From assembly GCF_964204645.1 (NCBI RefSeq), contig NC_134032.1:3748916-3808915 (forward strand): a stretch of DNA of 60,000 nucleotides. Direction: 5' to 3'. The translations under genes were made by a program, and so were the position numbers. Each line of letters begins with the position of its first letter. Within the stretch, counting starts at the first letter, position 1. Of the stretch, positions 18,120 through 30,323 are shown in pieces. The DNA is from Tubulanus polymorphus. Lineage: Eukaryota > Nemertea > Palaeonemertea > Tubulaniformes > Tubulanidae. Below the pieces are notes generated by a model, which saw nothing but the letters and a program-made list of their open reading frames with translations, searched no databases and was not told where the DNA came from.

Positions 18120-18522
18120 AGTAATATGGGTAATGGGCTTTCAGGTTAAAGGTTGAATGGTCGAGTTCATTAAAAACAAATATTAAAAGTAATTTAAAAC
18201 TATAATATATTTTCATAACCGTGTGTATTTCAGTTGAATAATAGAATAATTATTATTATTTGAATATATTTGATTATATGAATTTGTGTATTGTAAATAA
18301 ATCAATTGGTCGCGGAGCGGAGCGGTAGCGAAGTGGAGCGACCAATTGATTTAATACAATATGCTTTTTAAATTATTGATATCTTAGAATAAATATTTAG
18401 TTATAATATAAAATGCGCACGGTTATGAAAATATATTATAGTTTTAAATTACTTTTAATGTTTTGTTTTTAATGAGCTCGACCGTTCGACCTTTGGCCTG
18501 AAAGCCTATTATCCCTATTACT
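18120..18522. repeat. Right terminal palindrome of element 2
   Basis: The sequence starts AGTAATATGGGTAATGGGC and ends GCCTATTATCCCTATTACT. The arms pair over the outer 130 nt (AACTATAATATATTTTCATAACCGTG in one arm, its complement at about 18420 in the other). At the turn is a perfect 15-bp stem, AAATCAATTGGTCGC/GCGACCAATTGATTT (18299-18313 and 18338-18352), with a 24-nt GC-rich loop. The middle of the arms has diverged. Confidence 0.85.
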
Positions 18523-18725
18523 AGTGTCTTTCTTCCTGGATATTGTCCGTTATCCTACCGAATACTGGGTGGTTGACAATCCGCACCTTGTTCTCAATTA
18601 AGGTGCTGATATCTGCGAGAGTAATTTTACGAAATTCTAGTTGAGTAATATAGTTCGCTTTAACTCACCACCGTTTCCGGGAGTCGACCGGTTACTTGGC
18701 GCAGATTGTCGGGATTTTGTTTAAA
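18523..18725 (+). mobile_element. Possible LTR end and primer-binding site
   Basis: TTGGCGCAGATTGTCGGGAT near 18697-18716 resembles the TGGCGCAG... primer-binding sites of Ty3/gypsy elements and would directly follow a 5' LTR ending near 18695. No gag frame follows and no partner LTR was found, so this is weak. Confidence 0.3.
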
Positions 18726-19884
18726 TAACCAATTTCGTTCGTTCAGCGTGTTTCTACAAGTAATCGATGATAAAAAAAATCAGATTAGGTGAGCCATTAA
18801 TCAGACGATCAACGGGAGCGATAGCAATGCGATGATTATTGCTGTATTTTCCATACAGGAGATGCTTCGTTTATTTATATCATCTTTTCATCAGTTCTTG
18901 TGCGTCGCTTCTAGTGTACTGAACTTAATAATACAGTCGTTCACTATTACCAACGTTTTTGTAACCATAAAGCTTTCCATCTTTGTTGACTGGCAGCACG
19001 TATATGTTTAAACCTTTAAAATCTTAAGACATATCGTTACTATTGTAATGAGATATATCAAACTTTCTATTCAAATCCAAAATCCAGAATAAAAAGTAAT
19101 GGGTTCTTAACTTAACCCTTCATTTTTGGAAAAGGGGTTCAATAAGAATGTCCAATGAGCGCGATACCTCACATAATAGCAGCAAAACCACTAAAATACG
19201 CGAAAACAACACCAGAAAAGAATGAAACTACCAGACAACACAGAACTTAAAATCGAACAGTATACTAATAACACTATACTATGTGTAACTGACTTAGAAT
19301 CACTGAATGAAGTCTTGACAACTTTAGCTCTTTTTGAACGGGCATCGGGTGCAAAAATTAAACTAATAGGGAATCTATTCTGGTGAGCTTCGAACTCGCA
19401 ATAATTCGTACAGCAGCGTATCGCCTATACCACCCGAACACCGGGTCCAGTCAGCAGTAGTGATGATTGGCGCTTTTATACATGTATCGCGTGTGTCTTA
19501 TATGCCTCTCATTTGTTGGTATTACCCCCAGCCTATAACTCTAAACACGTACGCATCAGTCTGAGTTCGATTCGGATAATTCGATTTTTTTCTGAATAAG
19601 CTACTACTTCCGAGGTAACAGCCTCTATGGCACTTTATGAACGGTGCACATCCGCGATTTTACAGCGTCCACTAACGACCAACTTTACAGGCGAATGCGA
19701 CGAATAGATTATCTTTTCGATGCATTACAAATAGTAGTTAAGAGATCTTTTCTAAACTATTCGCTACTAGCCAGATAAATAAAACCATTCAAAACATGAT
19801 TCGCCCTATATAGTAGAGTTGCACCCACGTGGCCAAAAAGTACAAACCAAGCGTATGAGCCGAATAGTCTACAATTAGGGACAT
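18726..19884. other. Host non-coding DNA
   Basis: No open frame of note. On the minus strand, 19450-19380 resembles a shortened tRNA-derived sequence: GGTG/CACC ends, an A-box-like GTGGTATAGGC and a B-box-like GAGTTCGAAGC, only about 61 nt. It is more likely a SINE head or tRNA pseudogene than a tRNA gene. Confidence 0.4.
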
Positions 19885-21145
19885 AATATCTTAACCGTGC
19901 GTAGAAGAAACCGCAATATCTATTAATTTTGAAATATCTAAGTATCTCTTGAAGCTATATTTCCAATTTTCACAGAGGTTAAAGAGGGTAATTTGCAGTT
20001 TAAGCCTGCGTTAAAATCTTTTGAATATCTTTCCTGACGACTGATCTGTACCCGCTTGAGTTTGAGATTACGCGCAAAAGGGGTCTCCCACTGCGCATTG
20101 CAATTTCACTGAACATTGAGATTTGCGACAAGAAATCTTTAAATGCAATTTGATTTCTTCACATTTTCCAAGGGGGATATTTTGAGATGATAAGCCATAT
20201 CTTGTTTGTTCCGTATTTTGGCGGGGGCAATTCGTTAATCTGGTTTCGGGATCCGGTTTGTCCTGCTATTGAAGTTTGAACGGCCCAGTTGAGGAATTGT
20301 CGTATACAGCCCGTCCAGCCTTGCGCCGATTTTGTGTTCGGTGAAATCAAACGAGTCGATGGTGAAACGTGCCAGTCAATTTAAACGCTTAGGACATATT
20401 TAACGCATATCGCTCTCTGGTAATCCCTCAATCTGGGATCATACGATGAATTTACTGAATCTCAACCTTCTTGCTGGAAAACATCGACTAGAAAACCTTA
20501 CTGATATAAAATTCCAATATAATATTTAAAGGGGTTCATATCTGTCCCCCATTTGATATTCTGTTTTAGGGGGTCAACGTCCAGTTTGGCAACTTTCAGC
20601 TGCGCCACATATTCCAAAATATATAAAAACTTAGAATTTTTTTCTAGTGTCCAACCATGAGTGGTACATTCGGTTGAAACGCAAATTAGGTTCTCAACTA
20701 GGCCGCATTTGCAACCAACACGGAAAGTCCCCACTTTAACAAGAAATCCTTTAATTTCCCAACGCTACAAAACTCAAATTCATCAAAGCACTCAAAGTCC
20801 ATTTTCAACAATACGAAAATAAAGGTAATATATATAACCATCAGAAGCAATATTAATAATTACAAACCAGTATAAAATCTTATTTCTGCGATTTCTTTTC
20901 ACAAATCTCAATGTTCAGTGAAATTGCGGCGCGCAGTGGGAGACCCCTTTTGCGCGTAATCTCAAACTCAAGCGGGTACAGATCAGTCGTCAGTAAAGAT
21001 ATTCAATAGATTTTAACGCAGGCTTAAACTGCAAATAACCCTCTTTAACCTCTGTGAAAATTGGAAATACAGCTTTAAGAGATACTTTAATATTTTAAAA
21101 TTAATAAATATTGCGATTTCTTTTACGCGCGGTTAAGATATGCGG
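19885..21145. mobile_element. Foldback transposon with ~245-bp inverted repeats
   Basis: 19885-20130 is repeated inverted at 20905-21140. Shared landmarks are ATATCTTAACCG at the outer ends, TTAAACTGCAAAT, GATCAGTCGTCA, AATCTCAAACTCAAGCGGGT, CCCACTGCGC and AATGTTCAGTGAAAT. The 770-bp interior has no credible transposase. It is a non-autonomous DNA element; the target duplication is unclear. Confidence 0.8.
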
Positions 21146-21389
21146 TCCTTGGTTTCACATCGTCACTGTTCATCATTGTTGGGTTCAAAAATTCCAAGAA
21201 TCGCCAGCAAATATCTGCATTTCATTTGCTTTAAAATGGTGTATAGAATGATTTCGTCGAGCAAGGGACTGCAGAACTATATGATATTCAATCTAAACTT
21301 ATGTTTTAAAAATGAGCGCAAATTATCGCAAAAATGGGGACCTCGAGGGACCGCCACAAAATGGCGCCTAGAAACTGGAACCTTCTTTA

Positions 21390-21705
21390 TTGAATAATGA
21401 CCAGCCCGGGAATAAATCGTTATTGCGCTTCAGAAAAAGTCTCGTCGAGAGGCTGGTTCCCGAAGTAGCCATCGATGTGCAACGCGGCCGTCCGTCACTT
21501 GGCCCACCTCTCTGAGAGTTTAGACGGCAAATTTCATCGTCTGATGGCCGAAGCCAGGGCATCAAAGTCGTGCAAAGTTTGCTTCGATTTCTCTGCTGGC
21601 GTGCGCAAAAACAAACATAGCTCTATTGCGGCACTTGCACTGATCGACCTGGTCTGCACCACGGCGATTGCTACAACCGATACCACACTGAAAAAGATTA
21701 CAAGA
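21390..21705 (+). pseudogene. piggyBac-type transposase C-terminus
   Basis: Frames around 21395-21700 give NNDQPGNKSLLRFRKSLVE, then after a stop and frame changes a Cys-rich end: CKVC, GVRK, CGTCTDRPGLHHGDCYNRYHT. This spacing matches the C-terminal zinc-binding domain of piggyBac/PGBD transposases (CxxC ... CxxC ... PGLC/H ... CFxxYH). Only the last roughly 100 residues remain and they are broken. Confidence 0.65.
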
Positions 21706-22127
21706 ACAACTGATCATCTATTCAATAACTACACCGTTGTAATAACTATCAATACTATTCCACAATCATGGAACTAACTTTGAATTTGTACTTGGAAATA
21801 ATAAACTGAAATCGTTTATCATTCAATTTTCATTATATTTAGATGAATATATGTACATATACTAATTTGAAAGTCCGAATGTCTTTCATACACTTTAAGA
21901 AGATATCGCTGACGAATACGCCATCTAGAGTTGTATTGAAATGGTAACGCCAAGCCGCCGATTGCAAATTTCGTTCAATTATTGATTAAATCCACTGCAG
22001 GATATGTGCAAAACCGACGTAATTATTTCAAATTGATAAAGTGCGGTTTCTATTTCGTTCGAGAACACTAATTTTGTTCTCACTTTTAAGACCGCCTTTC
22101 TTTGAGTTAATTCTAGAAACAATATCA
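21706..22127. other. Host non-coding DNA
   Basis: AT-rich, with no credible gene or clear repeat seen. Confidence 0.4.
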
Positions 22128-22325
22128 ATATGTCGCTTCAATATGAACAGCGCAAACCATGAAAATCAACAGCAGTATTCTACATTTCATCTAAATCGTA
22201 AATACGTGTGCATTTAACAGTGTACACGTAAATACAATCATTAAACTATTCTGATTATTATTAACACTATACCCATGTTATATCTGTAGAAATAAGTTTA
22301 AAGGACTGGCAACTTTTATCCAGGG
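22128..22325 (+). repeat. Dispersed/segmental repeat, copy A
   Basis: Matches 23425-23685 in order: AACAATATCAATAT, CAATATGAACAG, AAACCATGAAAATCAA, AATACGTGTGCATTTAACAG, TACAATCATTAAACTATTCT and ACACTATACCCATGT. Copy B carries an extra roughly 60 bp. Confidence 0.8.
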
Positions 22326-23424
22326 CACAATCTGTAATTCAATGTTATTCCCTGTAATCGAAGTGTAATAATATGTAATCGATGCAATAACCAGATAAAA
22401 CCTAGTAATATTATTATTATTATAAAATCTGTAATTCAATGTTATTCTCTGTAATTAAAGTGTAATTAAACCTTTTCGTTTCGTTGCAACTGACAATTTT
22501 TCATGTTCATTTCGTAACATTACTGCTCTTAATACATTGCTTGATAATTATTTGAAAAAAATGTGATTGATCGTTAATTGTGGTCATAGAAAAGAAACTC
22601 AACACTCTACCGAAGAATAATTCCAAAAAGAATTATTTTATCTACCAAATAAAACACATAGCGCCTGTATATTATGTATACTTGAATCCAATGATTGAAT
22701 ATAAGTCATTAAAAAAATTTCCCTATATTATACAAAGCAAATATTACAAAATAGGCCGACCGAGGTGGTTTTTAGATATGTCGTAGTCTAGTAATCAAAT
22801 TCAAAGGACGAGCTCTGACTACTGTTGTTTAGTTGTTTCATCGAGTATATCATACGACAATACAGCATCAGCACAATTTATAGGAAGATTGACACGAACA
22901 AACTTAGGGCCTATTTCCAAACAAAGACATTGTCAACTAGAAACAAAATGCTTAAGTAATAGACACACCTTTCAGTAATAGAAATAATCATAATATCTAT
23001 GATGTTATGGTTTACGTCGTTCTACTTGATGTTCTTAAAGAGAAAGAGATGTATAAAACTGCAATGAGGCTCTTTCACAAACACACTAACCATTACTCAA
23101 AAATGTCTATACCATTGCGTGGTTACTAATTACGGAGTTCAGCTATAGGCATGATGACACATCACAGGTGACACACTGTTATTAAAAATGGCATTGTTTA
23201 ATAGCGCAAGTCGACTAACTTCCCTGAAAGGACTTATAGAGTAGATGCTCATCGAGCCTCGGCTAAACATAGCAACAACCAGCTTACTCTTAAAATTCCA
23301 AAACGCAAATGCCTCTAAAAATATATGAAACATATATACGATCGTGGTGTTTGACTAGTGAGACCAGAAACAGAATTGATTTCTACAATTTGATCATACA
23401 AATGCTTACAGATTTATTCAAGCA
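22326..23424. other. Host non-coding DNA
   Basis: Short internal repetition of CTGTAATTCAATGTTATTC (22332 and 22430). GGCCGACCGAGGTGG at 22753 resembles the head of tRNA-derived SINEs. No gene seen. Confidence 0.4.
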
Positions 23425-23685
23425 ACAATATCAATATATCGATGCAATATGAACAGTGTAAACCATGAAAATCAAATATGACATCGAATACACACAATGG
23501 CACAGTGAACCATAGGACCGCGTCCCAAAAGCGATATTCTACATTTCAATAAATCGTAAATACGTGTGCATTTAACAGTCTACATGTAGATACAATCATT
23601 AAACTATTCTGATTATTGTGAACACTATACCCATGTAAAATCTGTTGAAAGCTTTAAGGACTGGTAACTTTTACCCAGGGCATAA
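23425..23685 (+). repeat. Dispersed/segmental repeat, copy B
   Basis: Second copy of 22128-22325, same orientation, about 1.3 kb away; it ends with GGACTGGTAACTTTTACCCAGGGCA against GGACTGGCAACTTTTATCCAGGGCA. A C17 run follows at 23802-23818. Confidence 0.8.
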
Positions 23686-25269
23686 TTTCCCTGGGTATTT
23701 TCAGCAACAACAGCAGTGTAGACATTTTCCATACAGATGCGCCCACAAACTATTAGGCGTAAGAATAGTACGTAAAAGTTTGATGCTCAAGTCTAGTGAG
23801 ACCCCCCCCCCCCCCCCCAGACAGGGTGTCTTTACCCCCGAAATGTGAACTGCCGATTAGTCATTCGGATTCGAAAAAAGCTTCAGATTTGAAAAAATCC
23901 CGTTTTAGATTCAACTCACCTAACCTCGCCTGAGGACCGGACATATATGCACCTGTATAGTAAATTCAACTTGTGTTAAGAATGAATCCTCAGAACTGGT
24001 TGACAACACAAATCGAACGTATTACATGATTTCAAAGACCGAAGACAATAACAGGACACAATGTAAACAGATCTTGTCATAATGCGGTTCAACGGACAGC
24101 GTAAATAAAGTGCACTGCCAGCACCGCTGTACTGACCATGTATACATTCTAACTTCAAGCAATATTCTAACGTTTTTGAAGTAAGATATTCTAGCGGTCC
24201 TCACTAAAATGATAAGTTTATAAAGCAACTTTTATCCGGAAAATCTTAGTACGGTTTGCGATATATACATTCAATTACTGCACCACCAAAAGATTGTTAA
24301 GTTTTAAAAACGAGGTCGGATAGAGCAAAACATCTGCTAATGTTAAAAAATACCAAACACACCCATATGTTTTCTTTACTTCTCTCATTCCGTTTCATAA
24401 TACTTGAAAACACGTTCTGCTAATTCGAAGGTATGATGTGTTGTTCACCACATTTTTTCTAATCAACAACAAGAATTGATTGTGAATCAAAACAGCCAAC
24501 TGTACGTGAATAAATTAGCTCATTAAGGTACAGTATCTCCCCAATTCGTTACGCTAATGTTTCAATATTCTTATTATTCGGTGTACGAGGGTGGCATGAA
24601 AATATGATATTAAACCTCAACAGGTTTCTTCATATGTCCCTTAATCCTGAATTCTTGTATTTATATTCGTATTTGTATTACTAACGTACAAATATCATAA
24701 TTCAAAATGGAAAAATAAATTATCATGATTATCATCATTACATAAAAAAATGAATTCATGGCTAACCCCCAAATTGCAACGTCTGCCATTGTTTCAAAGA
24801 AGGGCCAGACAACCACTCTGAGCTTCAATTCTTAAACTATCAAGATCAGGTCCTAGCTTATATGAGAAGCCGTGCCAATCATAACGATTAGAATTTTCAA
24901 TTTCAAAACATACCTGCAAAAATGCTGTCTGTTAGGCTATCTACAGATGACCAGGGGACTGGTATCCTTCTTCGGAATAAAGGAACTGACAACTCCGAAA
25001 ACTTGGTTTAGACTGAGATTTTTATTCTATACACAAAACTGTCATATTATACAGAAAACCGATGAAGTATGAAGTATGGAGGGAATGAAGAACCAATAAA
25101 TGTCTAATTTAAATTGCACATGAAGTGATATGAGTATATGACTATTTACAATGACACGTTTGGCCGGTTATAAGCTCACGATATGCGTGACAATCTACGC
25201 GCTATTTTACTATACGTATTCTAAATCATATTCTTAAACTACGTGTGTACTGATTGTTTATTTGTCAAT
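23686..25269. other. Host non-coding DNA
   Basis: Only short unsupported frames. No repeat beyond the C17 tract is obvious. Confidence 0.4.
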
Positions 25270-25800
25270 AAGATTTATAAACAAGAAAATTAATTTTAAT
25301 GAATTATTTGACGCCTGCGAAAAAGAATTTCTTGGATAAGCTAATGTGGAATTGCAAATTTGAAATCGAATTTTTAAGAAATTTGGGGAATTATGAGATT
25401 TGGCGATTGGGTAGATGATACAGGTCTTCGACTGGCCTAATTTAAAAAAATTGTCAACTTGCGACCGACTTCGATTCACTTTTGCCTCTAAGCTGGTCTG
25501 CAAATTCATTGCCTCCATGGTTGAAGAAAGAGATCTTCTGATGTCTGCTTCATCATGACTTTGAGCATATCGTGTAACTAGCCGGCCCGGTCCCCCGAGC
25601 CTGGTTTGGCTGTCCCTCGATATCCTAGACTTGAGTCTTGGTTGAAGTAGACATTGTCATTTAAGTAACTTATTAATGTTATTCTGTATGAATTACTCGT
25701 GTGTCTTGACTTTTCTTATTTTGAAATTTGTAACTTTAATGAATTTGGGAATTTCAATGTAATAAGGATCAATGATAAATTGAATTGAATTGCCACCTAA
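25270..25800. repeat. Dispersed repeat, copy 1 (retroelement-like tail)
   Basis: TTAATTTTAATGAATTATTTGACGCCTGC, AAATTTGAAATCGAA, TTTAAGAAAT and GAGATTTGGCGATTGGGTAG match 55370-55575. Both are followed by a GC-rich block and CTTGAGTCT-GG-TT-AAGTAGACA. Copy 1 ends in TTGAATTGAATTG (25785-25797), a tail style seen in non-LTR retrotransposons. Confidence 0.65.
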
Positions 25801-27089
25801 TACACATGCCATCAGTGGACGCGGAGCCGTATATGACAGCTATGCTATTATAAATTGCTAATCTCATGAAATCTGCATACCCCTAACATATTTTCTAAGA
25901 TATTTAAATATTGAAATTATATATGTTTACACGTTTTTATATAGACCGCTTGTAGCCGCCGACGCTGGCCCTACATAGATCGTAGATAGTTTCGTCATTC
26001 CACCAGCATCTCCATGTCAGGGTCTGACTTTTATATCAGACTTCCAAATCGTGTATACATCCGCCATTTAACCGATCAATCCGATTTACTTATCATTTCT
26101 ATATATGCCTGCCGCTCCTGATATAATCATACATCCTTTACTATTAAAATACGTCTTCTCATGACATTCAATGCAATGTAACATTTCGACGTTCAAATAG
26201 AGGTCATTATATAATCACAGGAAGCCATTCTACATCTTTGTCAATAATATTTTGCCAACTAGCTTGTATGTGTACGCATAGACCTGTGACGTTTTGCACA
26301 TCGATTTATGGTTGTCGTTTGTAAAATGACGCTGAATGGTTAACATTGTTAAGGGTTCATAATGGTAACGTTTTATAACGCGTCAAAAAACCATATATTC
26401 TTTTTACTATCATAACGAGTATTATGTTTTGATCTATGTTGCGATAAATTGCCGGTGAATGGCTGTAATGGAAATTCTAGAAGGATGTGGCCATTGTGAA
26501 CTGGACGAATCAGTTTGAACCTAGTCATCGTCACCCTATTATAGTATGGAATAAATGAAAAGTTTGCTTTATCTGAATTTTTTTTTACATAAGAACTCCT
26601 GTCAACTAAAAAAACTGTTTAATATTCGAATTATAATTACAATCTTGTGAACACAAATTTTCACGACCATTGCAACGATATGAAATGTCAATGTAATTCA
26701 TCCAACTCGAATTATCATCTCAACTCAAACACTAATCACTGGTCATGATTAGTTTTTTTATACTCCAATTTATTAACATCAAACTGACATACGTTACAAA
26801 AGAAAGATACCTGTCACGCGGGAATAAACGATTGGACAGGTTGAACATATAATTACATACATAAACATATGAATAGAATGACGCAAAACTAACGAAAAAC
26901 GAAAAACACTGGGGAAAATTAAAATGAGAACAATGCTATCAGGGTAGTGGTAAACGGTCGCTAATTTTGCAAATGAATTTGGATTAGAGAGTGATGATCT
27001 TAGTATTAGTGTTTAAGTCAAGCAAGGCTGGGTTGGCAATTAGAAGAAAATTATATTTTTCTGTTAGGTTTAGGAGATTGGGATGTCGA
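25801..27089. other. Host non-coding DNA
   Basis: AT-rich; no gene recognised. The last part may be the 3' untranslated end of the LINE that follows on the minus strand. Confidence 0.4.
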
Positions 27090-28839
27090 AGGTAGCTAGT
27101 TCGTCCAGAAGGTTTGTAATAGATAAAAAGTGAGTTGGTCGGTTACACTGGAGCAAGAAATGAATTGTTGTTTGATTCTTGTTTCAGTACATACAATTTC
27201 CATCTGGTACAAAGATATTATGTGAGAAGATTTTTAAGTGAGAAGTCGACCCTTAGTCTATTGAGATTAATTTCCTCTTTCCTACTCAAACCTTTAATTT
27301 GCACAGAAATAAGGATGTGATTTCCAGTGAACTTAAAACAAACCTTCCGTTTAAAGGGGGTCAGTTCAGAAATGTTTCTGGTTTCTGTTTCTATAGAATT
27401 CCATAATTTAGCAAGTTGGCAGGCAGGAGATAACATAAAGTTACTCGATGAATATGGGATTATATATATTCGTGGATTTCTTAGGTTATTTCCACGATGA
27501 GATTTAAAATTTTTCGAAAATTTCATTAACATAGGAGCCGATAAGTCATTGTTAACTTTAAACATGTAATTTTTGTGCGCTCATTTCTTCTGGACGCGAG
27601 ACTTTGCCAGTTCAAAATATGTAGTACTTTCATTCTATTCGAACCACGAATGCATCCCGAAACAAGCAGTGCGGCGCTATACTGCAGCCTGTCTATATAC
27701 TCTGAGAGGTGAAAAGAATATCGCAATAATCGAAATGGGGACTGATATACGAGCGATCTTATCCAGATGTTCGGATTCATGGTCCTACTTAGATGTTTCA
27801 GCGGGTTTATTAGTTTTTGTATCTTAGTGGCTACAAAATCGATATGATGCCTAAAGAATAGATTATGGTCTAGAACTATACCTACGTGCTTATGGCTGAG
27901 TTTCTGGGGCACAGCTAGGTTCCGAAGAAGGGCCGACGGATATTGCCTGACACCACGTTTGGTAAAAGTATTGTCAACGCTTTTCGAGGGTTTAAACTAG
28001 AGGCCCCAGAGTGAAGACCAATTGTACGACTGAGATCCCCTTGTAAGGAATTTGAAGCAACACGTGGACTTCTAGGATATATAGGCACATATAATGATGT
28101 ATCATCGGCATAAATGAAACACTTTGCTATCAGGTAAATCGTTTATATAAACGAGAAATAGCGAAGGTCCCAGAATAGAGCCCTGGGGCACACCCGTATT
28201 AATAAAACCATTTTCGGATTGTGCAGACACTTCCCCATGAACACGAATCTGAATTTGTCGGTTAGATAAATAGCTTTTGATCAGATCGTGTGCGCTTCCC
28301 TGGACACAATATGACTTATGTAGTAGAAATTCATGTGGAAGTGCATCAAATGCAGCGGATATGTCTAAAAAGATACCTCGTAGTACGTCTTCGTCAGTGT
28401 CAAGGTGATGCACACAGTGACATATACCTAAGAGTTGATCGGTTGTGCTATGACCTTGTAGAAAACCAGATTGATTTCTATAAAGGAGATTGTTTTCTAC
28501 TAAATGGTTGTACAGAGACCGATGGATTATTTTTTCAAAAAGCCCCTCAATATTGTATTAAGTAAAGTAATGTGCCGGTAGTTTTCCGGGTTACTTTTGT
28601 CAACTCTTTTTTTAAATGACCGATACAATACCAGTTTTTAAGGTATCAGGGAAGATTCCTTCTGTAATCAACCGGTTAAAAAGTTTGACAAGTACATTAC
28701 TTATACTTGAGGGTATTACCTGAAGTATTTTGTTTGTAATAAGATCAGTCCCGCATGCCTTTCCAAGTTTAAAAGCCATTAGAATCTTGTATACTTCATC
28801 ATAACTTGTGGGTGTATAATAAGTCTCTGATCGATGAGT

Positions 28840-29490
28840 GTTGGCATTTCTGACACACATTTGTTGCGTGAAAGCAGGCAACAAGACGCACAGTCCTGTG
28901 ACGCACACAGCCTCATATCCACACCCAGTGGCTACAGCAAGTTTGTCCAAACACATTGGACGCCCGCACACAGTGGGCTTTCAAAATCTATCCAAATACA
29001 ATGGATCGCTAAAAATTTGGTTCTAACACATTGGACGCCCACACACAGTGGGCTTTCAAAATCTATCCAAACACAATGGATCGCTAAAAATTTGGTCCAA
29101 ACACATTGGACGCCCGCACACAGTGGGTTTCAAAATCTATCCTAACACAATGGATCGCTAAAAATTTGGTCCAAACACATTGGACGCCCGCACACAGTGG
29201 GTTTCAAAAATCTATCCAAACACATTGGATCTGACCACACACATTGGACTACTCCCTATTCCACACATGGGGGAATACCCCGGACGACTGACTCCAAACT
29301 ACACAAAAGAGGACACGCAGTTCAACAAAAGTACATGTTCACAGCATAAAGCCAAACCGTGAACCACCACAACCGCACGCCAAGCACGTCCGTTAGCGAG
29401 GAAAACCAAAGCCAAACTGATTTCTTCCGTCTGTCCGCAGCACCACGTAGTGAGAATAGTTTGAAAAGTTTCTTGCGCTGTAATGATTTC
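28840..29490. other. Insert within the LINE carrying a minisatellite
   Basis: This stretch separates the LINE linker from the RT N-terminus and has no LINE coding sense. It contains the 75-bp repeats at 28940-29245. Its edges are not precisely defined and I did not find a target duplication. Confidence 0.5.
28940..29245. repeat. 75-bp minisatellite, four units
   Basis: TTGGACGCCC recurs at 28957, 29031, 29107 and 29181. Each unit continues with ACACAGTGGG, TCAAAATCTATCC and ATGGATCGCTAAAAATTTGGT. Because 75 is divisible by three, the array stays open in some frames, which yields spurious repetitive ORFs. Confidence 0.85.
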
Positions 29491-30000
29491 ACGATCCGCC
29501 GCAATAGATTTGGCTTTGTACAAAAGAGAAACAGTCATATAATCCACTTCTTTTGTAACGTTTATACAAACGATTCCTCGAGGCGATGGTACGGCGCACT
29601 CGATCAGTAATCCAAGGTCTTTTATGCCTTATCACCCGATTAGGGATATACGTTTCTAGAAACTCTGTCAACTGTGAGGTTACTCAAATCATAGACAACT
29701 GAAGGTTTGAATCGTTAACAATGGTGTACCAGTTAAATTCGTTGATAGATTGATTGAGCAAAGTCGAGTCACAAGATCGAGTCATAATTCCAGATAATTA
29801 CGGTAGTAGTATCGGGCATACCGGGTTTGACATCCAAGTCTAAGCGCAATGTGAAATGGTCCGAAAAACCAACCAGCGGATTATTAACAGCGACACGGCC
29901 AGGAGAATCAGTTACTATAAGATCAATGCACTAATTCGATGTTTGAAAAATACGCGTAGGTTCACAAACCAGCTGATTAAGACTGAGGCTATCGATAATA

Positions 30001-30323
30001 GCCGCGATCACACCGAGACGATTTGGCCCGGGCCAAATTGGCACGGATCAGGCTCGGCCCAAATTTGGCCCGTTTGGCCAGAGAGCGCGTTCGCACGCAA
30101 ACCATTCACTCGATACTTAGCAATGCTCAAACAAAGCGAAGTAGATCATTTTCAGTGCCAGTTGCAATTCAAACGCAATCATTTGTCTGGTGCTAAAATT
30201 TGTTTCGGGCCCGGTCCGACGTTTTTGGTCGGGCCAAACAGGCTCGAGCCCATTTGACACCCGTGTGAACAGTTGTACCGGCACAAATTTGGCCCGGGCC
30301 AAAAATGCTCGTGTGATCGCGGC
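30001..30323. mobile_element. 323-bp MITE inside the LINE endonuclease, TSD TAATA
   Basis: The ends GCCGCGATCACACCGAG and CTCGTGTGATCGCGGC are inverted repeats. TAATA flanks both sides (29996-30000 and 30324-30328). Removing the element with one TAATA brings the LINE endonuclease frame together without a stop, which supports both boundaries. The interior is rich in GGCCCGGGCC-like palindromes. Confidence 0.85.

Larger units (their letters stand above)
12581..18522 (-). mobile_element. Short Polinton-type element 2, lacking polymerase and capsid genes
   Basis: Bounded by inverted repeats (12581-12880 and about 18052-18352), with an extra outer palindrome arm on the right to 18522. Minus-strand genes from right to left are an HNH nuclease, a split two-part gene, a Lys-rich membrane protein, a chromodomain integrase and the packaging ATPase, which stops just inside the left repeat. 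No PolB, capsid, penton or protease gene is present in its 5.9 kb. Its inner terminal motifs match element 1. It is a deletion derivative or a satellite dependent on a helper; all its genes except the HNH gene carry lesions. Confidence 0.85.

Noticed and set aside
19380-19450. tRNA gene on the minus strand
   Set aside because: Has A- and B-box-like blocks and GGTG/CACC ends but is only about 61 nt and lacks a proper anticodon arm; more likely a SINE head or pseudogene.
28834-29362. Repetitive plus-strand ORFs encoding THWTPAHSG-type repeats
   Set aside because: Open only because the 75-bp minisatellite unit is a multiple of three; no start context or domain.
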